Source of the DNA: Bacillota bacterium
GTDB lineage: Bacteria > Bacillota > Clostridia > Christensenellales > Aristaeellaceae
Direction: 5' to 3'
Length of the DNA: 62,300 nt
NCBI GenBank assembly: GCA_023460055.1
Contig: JAEWRJ010000004.1
Location: 1 to 62,300, forward strand
Made by a program: the position numbers and the translations under genes. The stretch's first letter is position 1. Each line of letters opens with the position of its first letter. Below the pieces are notes generated by a model. The model had not been told where the DNA came from. It made no database searches and saw nothing but the letters and a program-made list of their open reading frames with translations. This document shows positions 33,230-42,721 of this stretch, piece after piece.

Positions 33230-35149
33230 ATGAATCTGGTCATTAACGGAGAACAAAGGCAGTATGACTTTGGCATCAACGCGCTGGATATACTGGCAGG
33301 ATCAGACAGCGAGCTGAAGAAAACAGCCATCGCGGCCAGGCTCAACGGTGAGCTGATCGAGCTGATGGCCCCCATCCAGCAAGATGGGACGCTTGAATAT
33401 TTGACCTTTGAAGATGATGAGGCCAAGCGCGTGCTTCGCCATACAGCCTCCCATGTGCTGGCTTCCGCTGTCAAAACGCTGTACCCCAATGCCAAGCTGG
33501 CGATCGGCCCCGCGATCGAAAACGGCTTCTACTACGACTTCGACGTGGATGAGCCTTTTACGCCCGAGGCCCTTGAAAAGATCGAAAAACAGATGAAGCA
33601 TATCATCAAGAAGAATGACCGCGAAGTGCGTTTCACCCTGCCCCGCGATGAGGCTATCGCCTTTATGCAGGAGAAGAATGAGCCTTACAAAGCGGAGCTG
33701 ATCCGTGATCTGCCGGAAGATGAGGTGCTTTCCTTCTACCGCCAGGGTGATTTTACGGACCTGTGCGCGGGTCCGCATCTGCCAAGCACCGGCCGCATCA
33801 AAGCCTTCAAGCTCACCAGCGTAGCCGGAGCCTACTGGCGCGGCGACGAGAAAAACAAGATGCTCCAGCGCATCTACGGCACCGCTTTCAGCGATAAGGA
33901 AGAACTGGACAAGCATCTGGAGATGCTGGAAGAAGCCAAGAAGCGCGATCACCGAAAACTGGGCCGCGAACTTGATCTTTTCGACATCCTGGACGAGGGC
34001 CCCGGCTTCCCCTTCTTCTACCCCAAAGGGATGGTGCTGCGAAACATTTTGGAAAACTACTGGCATGAGATCCACGAGAACGCGGGCTATGAGGAAGTGA
34101 AAACCCCGGTCATCCTCAACCGCTCGCTGTGGGAGCAAAGCGGTCATTGGGTCACCTACCGCGAGAATATGTACACCACCAGGATCGATGACCAGGATTA
34201 TGCCATCAAGCCGATGAACTGCCCGGGCGGCATCCTGGCATTCAAGCGCCGCATGTGGAGCTACCGCGATCTGCCCCGCCGGATGGGAGAACTGGGCCTG
34301 GTGCACCGCCACGAAAAATCCGGCACCCTGCACGGACTGATGCGTGTTCGCTGCTTCACGCAGGATGACGCGCACATCTTCTGCACACCCGAGCAGATTA
34401 TGGAAGAAGTGATGGCGATCTACAAGCTGGACGACGACGTTTACAGCGCTTTCGGCTTCCCCTATAAGGTGGAGCTTTCCACCAGGCCTGAGAACTCAAT
34501 CGGTACGGACGAAATGTGGGAGCGCTCCACACAGGCTCTCAAGGACGCGCTTGAGAAACTGAATGTGCCCTACACAGTCAATGAGGGGGACGGCGCGTTC
34601 TACGGCCCCAAGATCGATTTCCACCTGCGCGACAGCATCGGCCGCAGCTGGCAGTGCGGCACCATCCAGCTGGATATGAATCTGCCCGAGCGCTTTGACC
34701 TGAGCTATATCGGCGCTGACGGCGAAAAGCACCGCCCCGTGATGCTGCACCGCGTTGTTTACGGGTCGATGGAACGCTTTATCGGCATCCTGACCGAGCA
34801 CTTCGGCGGCGCCTTCCCCCTGTGGCTGGCCCCCGTGCAGGTAAAGATCATGACCATCACCGACCGCGCGGATGAAGCCGCCCAGGCGCTGAAGGATAAG
34901 ATGCACAAAGCCGGCCTGCGCGCGGAGCTTGACCTGAGAAACGAGAAAATAGGTTTCAAGGTGCGCGAAGCCCAGATGATGAAGATCCCCTACATGCTGG
35001 TGCTCGGTGATCGCGAGGCTGCCGAGGGTACGGTATCCATCCGCACCCGCAAGGGCGAAACGATCAACGGCCTGACGCAGGAGGAAATGATCGAACGCCT
35101 GCTGAGTGAAAGCAAATCGCGCGCCATGGAGCGCAACTGGGAAGCCTGA
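33230..35149 (+). CDS. thrS: Threonyl-tRNA synthetase
   Basis: A 639-residue class II synthetase behind AAAGGAGAGAAG. The order is an N-terminal TGS domain (1-60), the editing domain with HTASHVLASAVKTLYP near 72 and DLCAGPHLPSTGR near 180, the catalytic core with MNCPGGILAF near 330 and RVRCFTQDDAHIFC (motif 2) near 372, motif 3 near 510, and the anticodon-binding domain from about 535. It charges tRNA-Thr and hydrolyses mischarged Ser-tRNA-Thr. It is controlled by the upstream T-box. Confidence 0.97.
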   Translation: MNLVINGEQRQYDFGINALDILAGSDSELKKTAIAARLNGELIELMAPIQQDGTLEYLTFEDDEAKRVLRHTASHVLASAVKTLYPNAKLAIGPAIENGFYYDFDVDEPFTPEALEKIEKQMKHIIKKNDREVRFTLPRDEAIAFMQEKNEPYKAELIRDLPEDEVLSFYRQGDFTDLCAGPHLPSTGRIKAFKLTSVAGAYWRGDEKNKMLQRIYGTAFSDKEELDKHLEMLEEAKKRDHRKLGRELDLFDILDEGPGFPFFYPKGMVLRNILENYWHEIHENAGYEEVKTPVILNRSLWEQSGHWVTYRENMYTTRIDDQDYAIKPMNCPGGILAFKRRMWSYRDLPRRMGELGLVHRHEKSGTLHGLMRVRCFTQDDAHIFCTPEQIMEEVMAIYKLDDDVYSAFGFPYKVELSTRPENSIGTDEMWERSTQALKDALEKLNVPYTVNEGDGAFYGPKIDFHLRDSIGRSWQCGTIQLDMNLPERFDLSYIGADGEKHRPVMLHRVVYGSMERFIGILTEHFGGAFPLWLAPVQVKIMTITDRADEAAQALKDKMHKAGLRAELDLRNEKIGFKVREAQMMKIPYMLVLGDREAAEGTVSIRTRKGETINGLTQEEMIERLLSESKSRAMERNWEA

Positions 35150-35159
35150 ACATAGAAGC

Positions 35160-35202
35160 CAAAAAACCGCCCGCACCGATCAATTCCGGCGCGGGCGGTT
35201 TC
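35160..35202. terminator. Bidirectional terminator between thrS and the hotdog gene
   Basis: Arms AAACCGCCCGC and GCGGGCGGTTT enclose about 20 nt, with A/T tracts outside. It ends thrS on plus and the nine-gene operon on minus. Confidence 0.85.
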
Positions 35203-35210
35203 GTATCTCA

Positions 35211-35609
35211 CTACTCCTTATAAAACATGCTGAAGGTCGTATCGGCGATATGCCTGCCCTGATCGTCCCGCACTTCCACCATGATCACGGAAACGGTCTT
35301 CCCCTTCTTTCGCTCAAACGCTGTCGCGGTGAGCAGCGAATCAGGCAGGGCGGGGCGATAAAAATGGATGCTTCCCTCCAAGGTAACAGGCAGCCTGTTA
35401 TTCAATGCCGCGTGCGCGCCGGCCGCCGAATCACACAGTGCAAAGACCGCTCCGCCGTGAGCAATACCGTGGGGATTCAGATGATCCTTCGTAATTGTCA
35501 TGCTGAGCGATATACGCCCTTGCCCGTCCGGCAGGATTGATCGCATACCAAGCAGACTGTGAAGACCGCCGGTTTCATGGCCAAGGGCGTCCAACTCCTC
35601 AAATGTCAT
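35211..35609 (-). CDS. PaaI-type hotdog-fold thioesterase
   Basis: A 132-residue single hotdog domain with the family motif NPHGIAHGGAVFALCDSAAG near residue 48, where the HGG loop and following Asp form the active site. It hydrolyses acyl-CoA or aryl-CoA thioesters; the substrate is not predictable. It is last gene of the 35.2-45.4 kb operon, 20 bp after the ParB/BMP fusion gene. I see no other acyl-CoA gene nearby. Confidence 0.85.
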   Translation of the reverse strand: MTFEELDALGHETGGLHSLLGMRSILPDGQGRISLSMTITKDHLNPHGIAHGGAVFALCDSAAGAHAALNNRLPVTLEGSIHFYRPALPDSLLTATAFERKKGKTVSVIMVEVRDDQGRHIADTTFSMFYKE

Positions 35610-35629
35610 ATGCGCCCCCCTTGATACGT

Positions 35630-37540
35630 TCAGACGTCATCGCTGATCACTTGGATGAAGTCAGCCAGCCAGGTCATCGACAGGATATCGTAGGGTCGAA
35701 GCGCTGATTGAGGCGCCACCCGTTCTATTCCCTGATCGTCGGTGATCGGCCCGCGGAAGGGCTTGAAGCGGCCAAGCTGGATGCTGGAACGCATATACTG
35801 GAGCAGGTTATTGGCGATCGGATGCAAAAAATCAGTTGACCGAAACTCCAGAACGCCGCTTGCCAGGCCCCACCAGAAGCCTGTGACGGAAGGCTCATCC
35901 TTGCGTTCGATCAGGCGCAGAAACTCCAGGCTGTTGTTGAGATAGCTGCGTACGATCTCGGTGTAGTACCGCCCCCAGTTCCAGGCAGGTGCAGCCAGAT
36001 AATTTGACGGCGCTCCCAGGCCATGCAGGCGCAGAAGGTAAGAAAAGCTGCTCTCCGGCGTCCCCTCCATGCTGAGGCCGGGATAGTCGGGCGTCAGGGC
36101 AATATCGCAGCCCAAGGCGACCGACTGGCGGATGCCAAGCTCGCAGGTCCCGGGATCAAAGGGCGTCACTTCCTTCATCACCAGGTAGATCTCGGCAGTC
36201 GGGCGAACAGACTTGACCCCCAGAGCAAAGGCATTGATGTCGCTGGTATGGCGCACACCGGGCACCTGAGGCGTAATATAAGCAACCTTGCCGGTCTCCG
36301 TCGCGAGGCCGGCAGCGACACCGCACAGGAACACCGGTTCATAGTAGCGCCCGTAGTAGGTATTAAGCCTGCTGTCCTGCCTGGCCCTGGAATATACAAG
36401 CGTGAGGCAGGAAGGATTTTCAAGCGAAAAACGCAGCGCAGCCGCGGCCAGCCTGGAGGATGTGACGATCAGAAGATCCTTGTCCTTTGCCTCCTGCGTG
36501 ATCAGTTCGTAGGCATTGTCGGGCGTCAGGTCATCCAGGAAGCTTGACTGCACGTCGTTGCCCAGGGCTTCCTGCATTTCCTGCCTGCCTTTCTCATGCG
36601 CGCCGGTCCAATTGGTTTCCGTACGCCCTTCCTCATAGGCAAACAGGACCTTCGCTGTCCTTTTTGTGCTAAACAAGCGGCTGATCAGGCCGGGTCCCGG
36701 TCCCTCCTCCTGCACGTCAAGCAGCAGCGTGGGTTCCTTATCAAGATTCTCCGCCAGCTCCAGCTGAGGCTTCAGGTTATGGATGCGCTCTGTCACTAAG
36801 CTGAACGGATCGTTGATGATGAATCCGTATACCTTCAAATATTCCAGAAAAGCGTCGCCCAGAGACAGGCTGCTGCCCGCATCCGCGTAGGCGATTTCAA
36901 AGCGCAGGAACATGGAGTTGAAGTTGATATCCTCCCGCTCCTCACCGCTCAGATGACCCAGCAGCGACCGCTCGGTCGCCGCCAGGGTCTCATAGCGCCT
37001 GGGATCGCTCAGACGGATATTCTTAAACAAGCCTTTGCGGTCGTAGCGTAAAAACGCGTAGTAGGTGGCTGTATTGGGATCTTCGGGGTCAAGCTGGGGG
37101 ATCATCCTGGTGATCTCTGCCCGCACGGAAGGCGCGCCGAAGTACTTCAGGACGCTGACGCGCTTGTTGCCCTCAATGACATAGTAATTCCACAGGTACT
37201 CATATACCTGGATGGGATCCCGGAGGCCTTCCGTCGTATGGATAGCGCACAGGGCCGTCCATTTGGAGGCAAACTCCGTATCCACATCATGCAGGGGCAT
37301 GAAACCTGCGCTGAAGCTGCGCGCGCGGCCTGATGTATAGGTTCCCTTGATGCTGCTCATGGAAATCTCGCGCGAAGGCTGCTTGACATAGGCCAGGATG
37401 CGGTTTTCCTGTGTCAGCTCATCGAGCACCACAAGGATGCCGCGCTCCCCCTTGGCGGTCAGCGTACTGTATTCCCTGCGGCCCCGCCGCAGCGCGCGGT
37501 CATATTCCTGAAGCGCCTGCAGTTTATATGATCCTTCCAT
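35630..37540 (-). CDS. Cytoplasmic BMP-type ligand-binding protein with ParB-like N-terminal region
   Basis: A 636-residue protein with no signal peptide and no lipobox. Residues about 50-160 resemble a ParB/sulfiredoxin-like fold: a partner/hydrolase-type segment DPIQVYEYLWNYYVIEGNKR followed by VSVLKYFG. Residues about 290-560 resemble the type-1 periplasmic-binding BMP (purine nucleoside-binding lipoprotein) fold, with VLFAYEEGRTETNWTGAHEKG, AYITPQVPGVRHTSDINAFA and GCDIALTPDY. The BMP fold normally works outside the cell feeding an ABC transporter; here it should be cytoplasmic, and no transporter is nearby. Its start overlaps the phosphoesterase gene by 17 bp. Function is unknown; ligand sensing is the most natural guess. 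Confidence 0.7.
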   Translation of the reverse strand: MEGSYKLQALQEYDRALRRGRREYSTLTAKGERGILVVLDELTQENRILAYVKQPSREISMSSIKGTYTSGRARSFSAGFMPLHDVDTEFASKWTALCAIHTTEGLRDPIQVYEYLWNYYVIEGNKRVSVLKYFGAPSVRAEITRMIPQLDPEDPNTATYYAFLRYDRKGLFKNIRLSDPRRYETLAATERSLLGHLSGEEREDINFNSMFLRFEIAYADAGSSLSLGDAFLEYLKVYGFIINDPFSLVTERIHNLKPQLELAENLDKEPTLLLDVQEEGPGPGLISRLFSTKRTAKVLFAYEEGRTETNWTGAHEKGRQEMQEALGNDVQSSFLDDLTPDNAYELITQEAKDKDLLIVTSSRLAAAALRFSLENPSCLTLVYSRARQDSRLNTYYGRYYEPVFLCGVAAGLATETGKVAYITPQVPGVRHTSDINAFALGVKSVRPTAEIYLVMKEVTPFDPGTCELGIRQSVALGCDIALTPDYPGLSMEGTPESSFSYLLRLHGLGAPSNYLAAPAWNWGRYYTEIVRSYLNNSLEFLRLIERKDEPSVTGFWWGLASGVLEFRSTDFLHPIANNLLQYMRSSIQLGRFKPFRGPITDDQGIERVAPQSALRPYDILSMTWLADFIQVISDDV

Positions 37541-38203
37541 ACTCTTTCACCAGATCATAGCGCGTCTTAAGGTAAGAAAGACGCTTGACCGCCTGATCCG
37601 GCACCTCCATATCAATCAATTGGTAGCCAAAGCCATTAATCACTTTCGTCCCCTTGTACTCCAGGCGCGCGACAGCGCGGTCATAGTTGAGGTGCTGGTG
37701 CCCATGCAGGTGGTAAACCGGCTTGAACTGGTGGATCAGGGCCAGATAGCCGCGAAATCCCTTATGAAAGGTATCGCTTCCGTCGCCCAGCCCCTCTGCC
37801 GGCGCGTGGGTCACAAGCACATCAAAGCCGCCGTTCATGCAGATCTCAGGCAGCCTGCGCACCACCTGCCGCGAAAGATCCTTCTCCGTATAGTGGAAGG
37901 GCTTGGGGCTGCGGCTGTGAGCGCCGCCAAAGCCGATGAACCGCACGCCTTTGATCATCACCATCTTCTCCGTCAGATCATCGCAGCCCTCCGGAGGGTT
38001 ATGCAGGTACTCACCGTCATGATTGCCCGGTACATACAGGAGAGGGGCAGCCACCATGGTGGTCAGAAAAGAGAGGTAGGAGGCCTTAGATCGCCGCAGG
38101 AAATGATCACATCAACCCCCTTGAAGCGCGAGCGGTCAAAATGGTCCCAGATATACTTGCTCTCCTCGTCAGCAACCAGCAGCACCCTCAAGCGTTTAGC
38201 CAT
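37524..38203 (-). pseudogene. Metallophosphoesterase (YfcE/MPP-like), apparent frameshift
   Basis: The gene starts at ATG 38203 behind GGAAAGGAGGG and encodes MAKRLRVLLVADEE...VIISCGDL in one frame. The frame then hits a stop within 20 codons. A single-base shift at about 38085-38092 (plus-strand CCTTAGATC) restores KASYLSFLTTMVAAPLLYVP, GNHDGEY, the FGGAHSRSP loop, VLVTHAPAEGLG and HLHGHQHLNYD, the canonical metal motifs, through to the end at 37524. The repaired protein is about 226 residues. Without the shift, only a 177-residue piece from an internal ATG (38057) lacking the first metal ligands could be made. This is a real null mutation or a one-base sequencing error; perfect preservation of the rest favours recent loss or error. 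Confidence 0.8.
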
Positions 38204-38236
38204 CAAATCCCTCCTTTCCCCTCCGCAGGCGTTCGC

Positions 38237-40090
38237 TCAGGCTTTTTCTGCAGAAGGCAGAAGGCACATGGCTTCCTCGCGCTCCAGTATCTCCATGAAC
38301 TCCTCGCCGGTAATGGTCTCCTTTTCGTAGAGGTGCTTTGCCAGGGCATGCAGCACATTGATCTTCTCCCTGAGAATTTCCCGCGCGCGGTCATGCTGCT
38401 TATTGACGATGGCCACAGTCATCTCATCGATCCTGGAACTTGTTTCGTCTGAACAATTGGAAAGGCCTCCTCCGCCCAGATAACGGTTCCCGTCCTGCTC
38501 AAAGCCCACCATGCCGAACTCGTCCGTCATACCGTAGCGGGTGATCATCGCGCGGGCCAGTTTGGTGGCCTGCTCAATATCGTTGGAGGCACCCGTGGTA
38601 ATGGAGCCGAAAACGATCTCCTCAGCGGACCTGCCGCCCGTCAGGGTGGCGATCTTGTTCTCGATCTCGTCCCTGGTCACCAGGAAGTGCTCATCCTGCT
38701 CCACCTGCAGGGTGTAGCCCAAGGCGCCTGAGGTACGGGGAATGATGGTGATCTTGTGGACCGGGGCGGAATGCGTCTGGCTGGCGGCCACCAGGGCATG
38801 TCCGATCTCGTGGTAGGCAACGATGTTCTTTTCCTTATCGCTGAGTACGCGGCTTTTTTGCTGCGCACCGGCGATCACGGTCTCACCGCTCTCCTCAAGG
38901 TCCTCCTGGCTGACCAGCTTGCGCTTTTCGCGCACCGCGCGCAGGGCCGCCTCATTGATGATGTTGGCAAGGTCAGCGCCTGAGGCGCCCGCTGCGGTCC
39001 TGGCAACCGGCTCAAGCCTGATATCCGGCTCAGTCTTGATCTTTTTGGCGTGCACTTTCAAAATGGCTACACGGCCTGTCATATCAGGCAGCTCCACCGG
39101 GATGCGGCGGTCAAAACGACCGGGGCGCAAAAGGGCAGGGTCCAGTACCTCGGGACGGTTGGTAGCGGCCAGGATCACCACGCCTTTGCGCCCGTCAAAC
39201 CCATCCATCTCGCTGAGCAGCTGGTTCAAGGTCTGCTCGCGCTCATCATTGCTGCCGGGCAGGCCGTTATTGTCGCGGCGCTTGCCGATGGTGTCGATCT
39301 CGTCAATAAAGACGATGCAGGGGGCCTTTTCGCCCGCCTGCTTGAACAGATCCCTCACCTTTGCGGCGCCCATGCCCACGAACATTTCCACAAACTCAGA
39401 GCCGGAAATGGAAAAGAAAGGTACATTCGCTTCGCCGGCGACGGCCTTGGCAAGAAGCGTCTTGCCGGTACCCGGAGGGCCTACCAGCAGCGCGCCCTTG
39501 GGCATCACCGCGCCGATCTCGGTATATTTACCGGGATTGTGCAGAAAGTCGACGATCTCGCTGAGCGCGTCCTTCGCCTCATCCTGTCCGGCCACATCCT
39601 GAAACTTGATGCCGGTTTTTGATTCTATGTATATCTTCGCGTTGCTCTTGCCAAGCTGCATGGCGTTGGTTCCGCCCATGCGCTGCATCATATTGCGGGA
39701 CAAATACTGGCCTACCACCACAAACAAAGCGATCGGCAGGACCCAGGTCAGCAAGAGACTCATCAGCGGTGAAGCCTCCCGCACGATCGGTGAAGTAAAG
39801 TCCACACCGGCGTCGCTCAAGCGCTGAACAAGGCCCGGATCCTCTATCACACCCGTTTCGTACACCTGCTTTTCATCACCCGTTTCGGTGAACAGGATGC
39901 GCCGCTCCTCAATCTGCACCATATTGACGCTGCCGGAAGAAAGCCTGTCAATGAAATGCTTGTAGCTGACCTCCGTGATCTCGCGGCGCATCATCATGGG
40001 AAAGACAAAGGTGTTGAGCAGCATCAGCACCACCATCACGATCGCGTAATAGAATATCAGCGGTTTTCTGGGGGATTTTACTTCTTTCAT
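38237..40090 (-). CDS. ftsH: ATP-dependent zinc metalloprotease FtsH
   Basis: A 617-residue membrane AAA protease. Two helices (about 9-30 and 110-131) flank the small external domain. The AAA module has GPPGTGKTLLAKAVAGEANV near residue 207, the pore/second-region ISGSEFVEMFVGMGAAKV, Walker B CIVFIDEID and the second region of homology ATNRPEVLDPALLRPGRFDR. The peptidase has HEIGHA (HExGH) near 430 and a zinc-ligand region near 505. It degrades membrane and short-lived proteins as a hexamer. It is 12 bp downstream of the first zinc-ribbon membrane gene. Confidence 0.97.
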   Translation of the reverse strand: MKEVKSPRKPLIFYYAIVMVVLMLLNTFVFPMMMRREITEVSYKHFIDRLSSGSVNMVQIEERRILFTETGDEKQVYETGVIEDPGLVQRLSDAGVDFTSPIVREASPLMSLLLTWVLPIALFVVVGQYLSRNMMQRMGGTNAMQLGKSNAKIYIESKTGIKFQDVAGQDEAKDALSEIVDFLHNPGKYTEIGAVMPKGALLVGPPGTGKTLLAKAVAGEANVPFFSISGSEFVEMFVGMGAAKVRDLFKQAGEKAPCIVFIDEIDTIGKRRDNNGLPGSNDEREQTLNQLLSEMDGFDGRKGVVILAATNRPEVLDPALLRPGRFDRRIPVELPDMTGRVAILKVHAKKIKTEPDIRLEPVARTAAGASGADLANIINEAALRAVREKRKLVSQEDLEESGETVIAGAQQKSRVLSDKEKNIVAYHEIGHALVAASQTHSAPVHKITIIPRTSGALGYTLQVEQDEHFLVTRDEIENKIATLTGGRSAEEIVFGSITTGASNDIEQATKLARAMITRYGMTDEFGMVGFEQDGNRYLGGGGLSNCSDETSSRIDEMTVAIVNKQHDRAREILREKINVLHALAKHLYEKETITGEEFMEILEREEAMCLLPSAEKA

Positions 40091-40102
40091 ATGGTTGTTC
40101 TC

Positions 40103-41884
40103 CTACATTAAATTGGTAATCTTGCGCGAGACATGGCTGAATGTAATACGCGACGCCTTGCCCGCCTCAATATCGATCGTCAGCAGACGGCTATAGGCCG
40201 TCTCGTTAAACAGCGTGGCCGTATAAGACAGCACGCCTGTCGTCGGGTCATCGGAGGCCACCTTGTAGCCGGCAAAGCCGTTATCCACATCATAGTAAAG
40301 GCCTCTATCGCCCCGGTCGTTTGGCGGCTGGCCCATATCACGGAACATGGCCATGATATCCACCATGTCCATCCCCACCAAAACGCCCCGGGGGCCGGTC
40401 ATCGAAGCATCGTCTGTACTGATATAATAAATCAGCCGGCCGATGTCGCTCTCAACAAAACGCGCCTCGCCCCAAGGGTACAGGGCGGAATAGCTCTGCC
40501 CGCCAACATCCTCATCCTCTACAGGATCAAAACGCTGAGGTTCTCCATAGATTTCGATAAAATCCTCATAGGTGGTCTTCAGCAGGGTGAATTTGGAAAA
40601 CTCGTCCTCCCCGTTGAAATACTTCTTAAAGGGTACTTTCTCAATCTTATACAGCACATTCATCTCATTGGATACTTTGCCGTAACTGTTGACCGCGATC
40701 GCGCGCACAGCGGTCGATCCGCCCGCCAGCTTGATGGGTTCTCCCGTGTAGCGCGGCGAATCACCCGGCTTGGGCGGCGTGCCATCCAGCGTAAAGTACA
40801 GAACATTGGGGTTCTTCTTATCCTCCGCCATGTCACGAAGCTTGATGCTGCGCACGCCTTGATAGGTGCCGGACTGAAGGGTCGCCTTGGGCGCGGGCGG
40901 TGTAGGCAAAGTGACAACATACTTGACGTCCATCACATCGCTGACCAGAAGCTCGGACACGCATACAGCCCGGAAGCTGTGCGCGCCTTCGCCCAGCGTA
41001 ATCGGACCGGTATAGCGGATGCCGTCCTCCGGCAGCTGCCCCGGGCCGGTAAGATAGTAAATATCATAACCCTGCGGTGAAACAAACTCCACAGTCTGGC
41101 TGATGAGATGGCGGCCGGAGGGAACTGTCGCTGTCGGCGGCAGCGGAACATAACCGGAACGCTGCTTTGAAAAGCTGTTATCGCCGGTTTTTTCCGCGGC
41201 CAGCTCCATGATGCCTACCGCTTCAGGCAGACGCTCCGGCTCCTGAAGGATCAAGCGAATGGCGTTGCGATATCCGATCGGATCCGTCGGCGCCAGTTTC
41301 ATATAGATGCGGGTGTACACGCTTTCAGCGTCATTGCGGCGGTCAGCTGTTTCATAGGCTTCCGCCAGCAGCATCAGCCGATCCACCAGCTCAGGGTGCT
41401 CAGGCTGCATGCTGAGCGCCTTCTCATAGGTTTCCACCGAACGGCCGATGTAGCCCTGGTCAAGGTATTCTCCGCCCAACTCCCAATAAGCGTCCGCGCT
41501 GGCGTTTCGGCCCATGCGCGCCAGAATCAGCTGCCCGTTTGGCGTTAACTGCAAATACACATAAGAACCAAGCGCTGCCGCAAACCCAAGGATCAGGAGC
41601 ACAAGGGCTACCATGGCCCAGTTGACCATGGGCCTGCGATAGTTTTCCTTCTTGCGGCGCTTCGCGTCTGCCCGTCCGCTTTGTTTATTCCGGCGGCGGG
41701 TACTCTTTCGCTTTTGCCGGATTGACTTGCCTGAATGCTCCTTGGGCCTGTAATCGCTGTCGTCGTAAACGGGCACAGCGTCGCCGGCGATCAGAGGCGC
41801 GGCCTCATCACCCATAAACTGCCCGCAAAAGGGGCAGATGCGGCTTTGCGGATTTGACTCCTTGTTGCAGCGGTTGCAGATCAT
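40103..41884 (-). CDS. Zinc-ribbon, TPR and chitobiase-C-like membrane protein
   Basis: A 593-residue protein of unknown function. The N terminus is a zinc ribbon with cysteines at 3, 6, 17 and 20. A strongly basic linker (50-86) precedes one transmembrane helix at about 89-112. Outside the membrane come TPR-like repeats (127-215, ending YMKLAPTDPIGYRNA) and two beta modules resembling the chitobiase/beta-hexosaminidase C-terminal domain (FTLDGTPPKPGDSPRYTGEP near 360). A C-terminal region of about 160 residues resembles SmpA-type folds (YGEPQRFDPVEDEDVGGQSY). It lies between ftsH and a HEAT-like gene. A second protein of identical length and the same cysteine spacing lies at 45558-47339. Confidence 0.8.
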   Translation of the reverse strand: MICNRCNKESNPQSRICPFCGQFMGDEAAPLIAGDAVPVYDDSDYRPKEHSGKSIRQKRKSTRRRNKQSGRADAKRRKKENYRRPMVNWAMVALVLLILGFAAALGSYVYLQLTPNGQLILARMGRNASADAYWELGGEYLDQGYIGRSVETYEKALSMQPEHPELVDRLMLLAEAYETADRRNDAESVYTRIYMKLAPTDPIGYRNAIRLILQEPERLPEAVGIMELAAEKTGDNSFSKQRSGYVPLPPTATVPSGRHLISQTVEFVSPQGYDIYYLTGPGQLPEDGIRYTGPITLGEGAHSFRAVCVSELLVSDVMDVKYVVTLPTPPAPKATLQSGTYQGVRSIKLRDMAEDKKNPNVLYFTLDGTPPKPGDSPRYTGEPIKLAGGSTAVRAIAVNSYGKVSNEMNVLYKIEKVPFKKYFNGEDEFSKFTLLKTTYEDFIEIYGEPQRFDPVEDEDVGGQSYSALYPWGEARFVESDIGRLIYYISTDDASMTGPRGVLVGMDMVDIMAMFRDMGQPPNDRGDRGLYYDVDNGFAGYKVASDDPTTGVLSYTATLFNETAYSRLLTIDIEAGKASRITFSHVSRKITNLM

Positions 41885-41887
41885 TCC

Positions 41888-42718
41888 TTATTCACTCCGT
41901 GTGGAAAAGAGGGCCTCATATTCCGGGTCGTCATAGAATTCGCGCATAGGCGCTTCGCCGCCCAGTGCTTCAATGGCGCTGCGAAGCTCGATGTAATCGA
42001 GGTATCTGATCCCCTCGTCCTCCGCCAGCAGGTTGAGGGCAGGCAGCGCGCGGGCATCTCCCAGCCTTCCCAAACAAGCCGCCATGATCGCCAGGCGGTC
42101 AGGCCGCGCCTCGATCAGGCGCAGCAGCCCTTCCAGGATACGGTCATCACCGGGATAGCGGCTCAGCGCTCCCAGCAGAGCTTCCTTGCCGGCCGGGCTT
42201 GCCCCTTCCAGCGCTTCCAGCATGGCATCGCGGGCCTTTTCGCCCATTGCCTCCAGGCTTTCCATCGCGTTGTCACACAGTTCGTCCTCATCCTCACGCT
42301 CATACTGCCAGTCGATGTAGCGCTCCATGGGCAGGCTGCTGTCGAGCTCTCTGAGCAGAGAAACAGCCAGCATTTTCTTCTCGTTGCCGGCTCCCTCGTC
42401 ATCAAGCAGCGCCATCAGGGATTTTTCCGACTCGCTGCCTATTTCAACCAAACGGTTCATCAGCATATCGGGCACGCTGATATGGCTGTCAATATAAAGG
42501 CTCATCAGCCGCACCAGTTCATCCGAACTCTGGAAGCTGTCGAAATACTCACCTGGCTTCACACCCTCAAGCCAGTCTGCCGGCGTTTCCAAAAAGGTCT
42601 GGTATACCTCCGGCACCTGCTCTTCCATTTGGTCAGAGCTCTCAAACTCATCTTCATGCGCATCTATCCAGCCGCGCAGATAATCGGCAAATCGGTTGTC
42701 AAAATCGATCAATTGCAT
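41888..42718 (-). CDS. HEAT-like acidic repeat protein
   Basis: A 276-residue, very acidic soluble protein. The second half is built of paired helices of HEAT/PBS-lyase style (AMLEALEGASPAGKEALLGA, LAIMAACLGRLGDARALPAL). No catalytic motif, signal or membrane segment is seen. It starts 3 bp after hslO and ends 3 bp before the zinc-ribbon gene, so expression is coupled. A protein-binding adaptor is the likely role; I recognise no named family. Confidence 0.7.
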   Translation of the reverse strand: MQLIDFDNRFADYLRGWIDAHEDEFESSDQMEEQVPEVYQTFLETPADWLEGVKPGEYFDSFQSSDELVRLMSLYIDSHISVPDMLMNRLVEIGSESEKSLMALLDDEGAGNEKKMLAVSLLRELDSSLPMERYIDWQYEREDEDELCDNAMESLEAMGEKARDAMLEALEGASPAGKEALLGALSRYPGDDRILEGLLRLIEARPDRLAIMAACLGRLGDARALPALNLLAEDEGIRYLDYIELRSAIEALGGEAPMREFYDDPEYEALFSTRSE

Positions 42719-42721
42719 GTC

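Noticed and set aside
33302..34375. A 357-codon minus-strand frame opposite thrS
   Set aside because: Shadow of thrS; the coding strand is certain from the T-box and synthetase motifs.
36178..37000. Possible transmembrane or lipoprotein nature of the BMP-like protein
   Set aside because: No N-terminal hydrophobic segment or cysteine; the first residues are charged (MEGSYKLQALQEYDRALRRG), so export is not supported.
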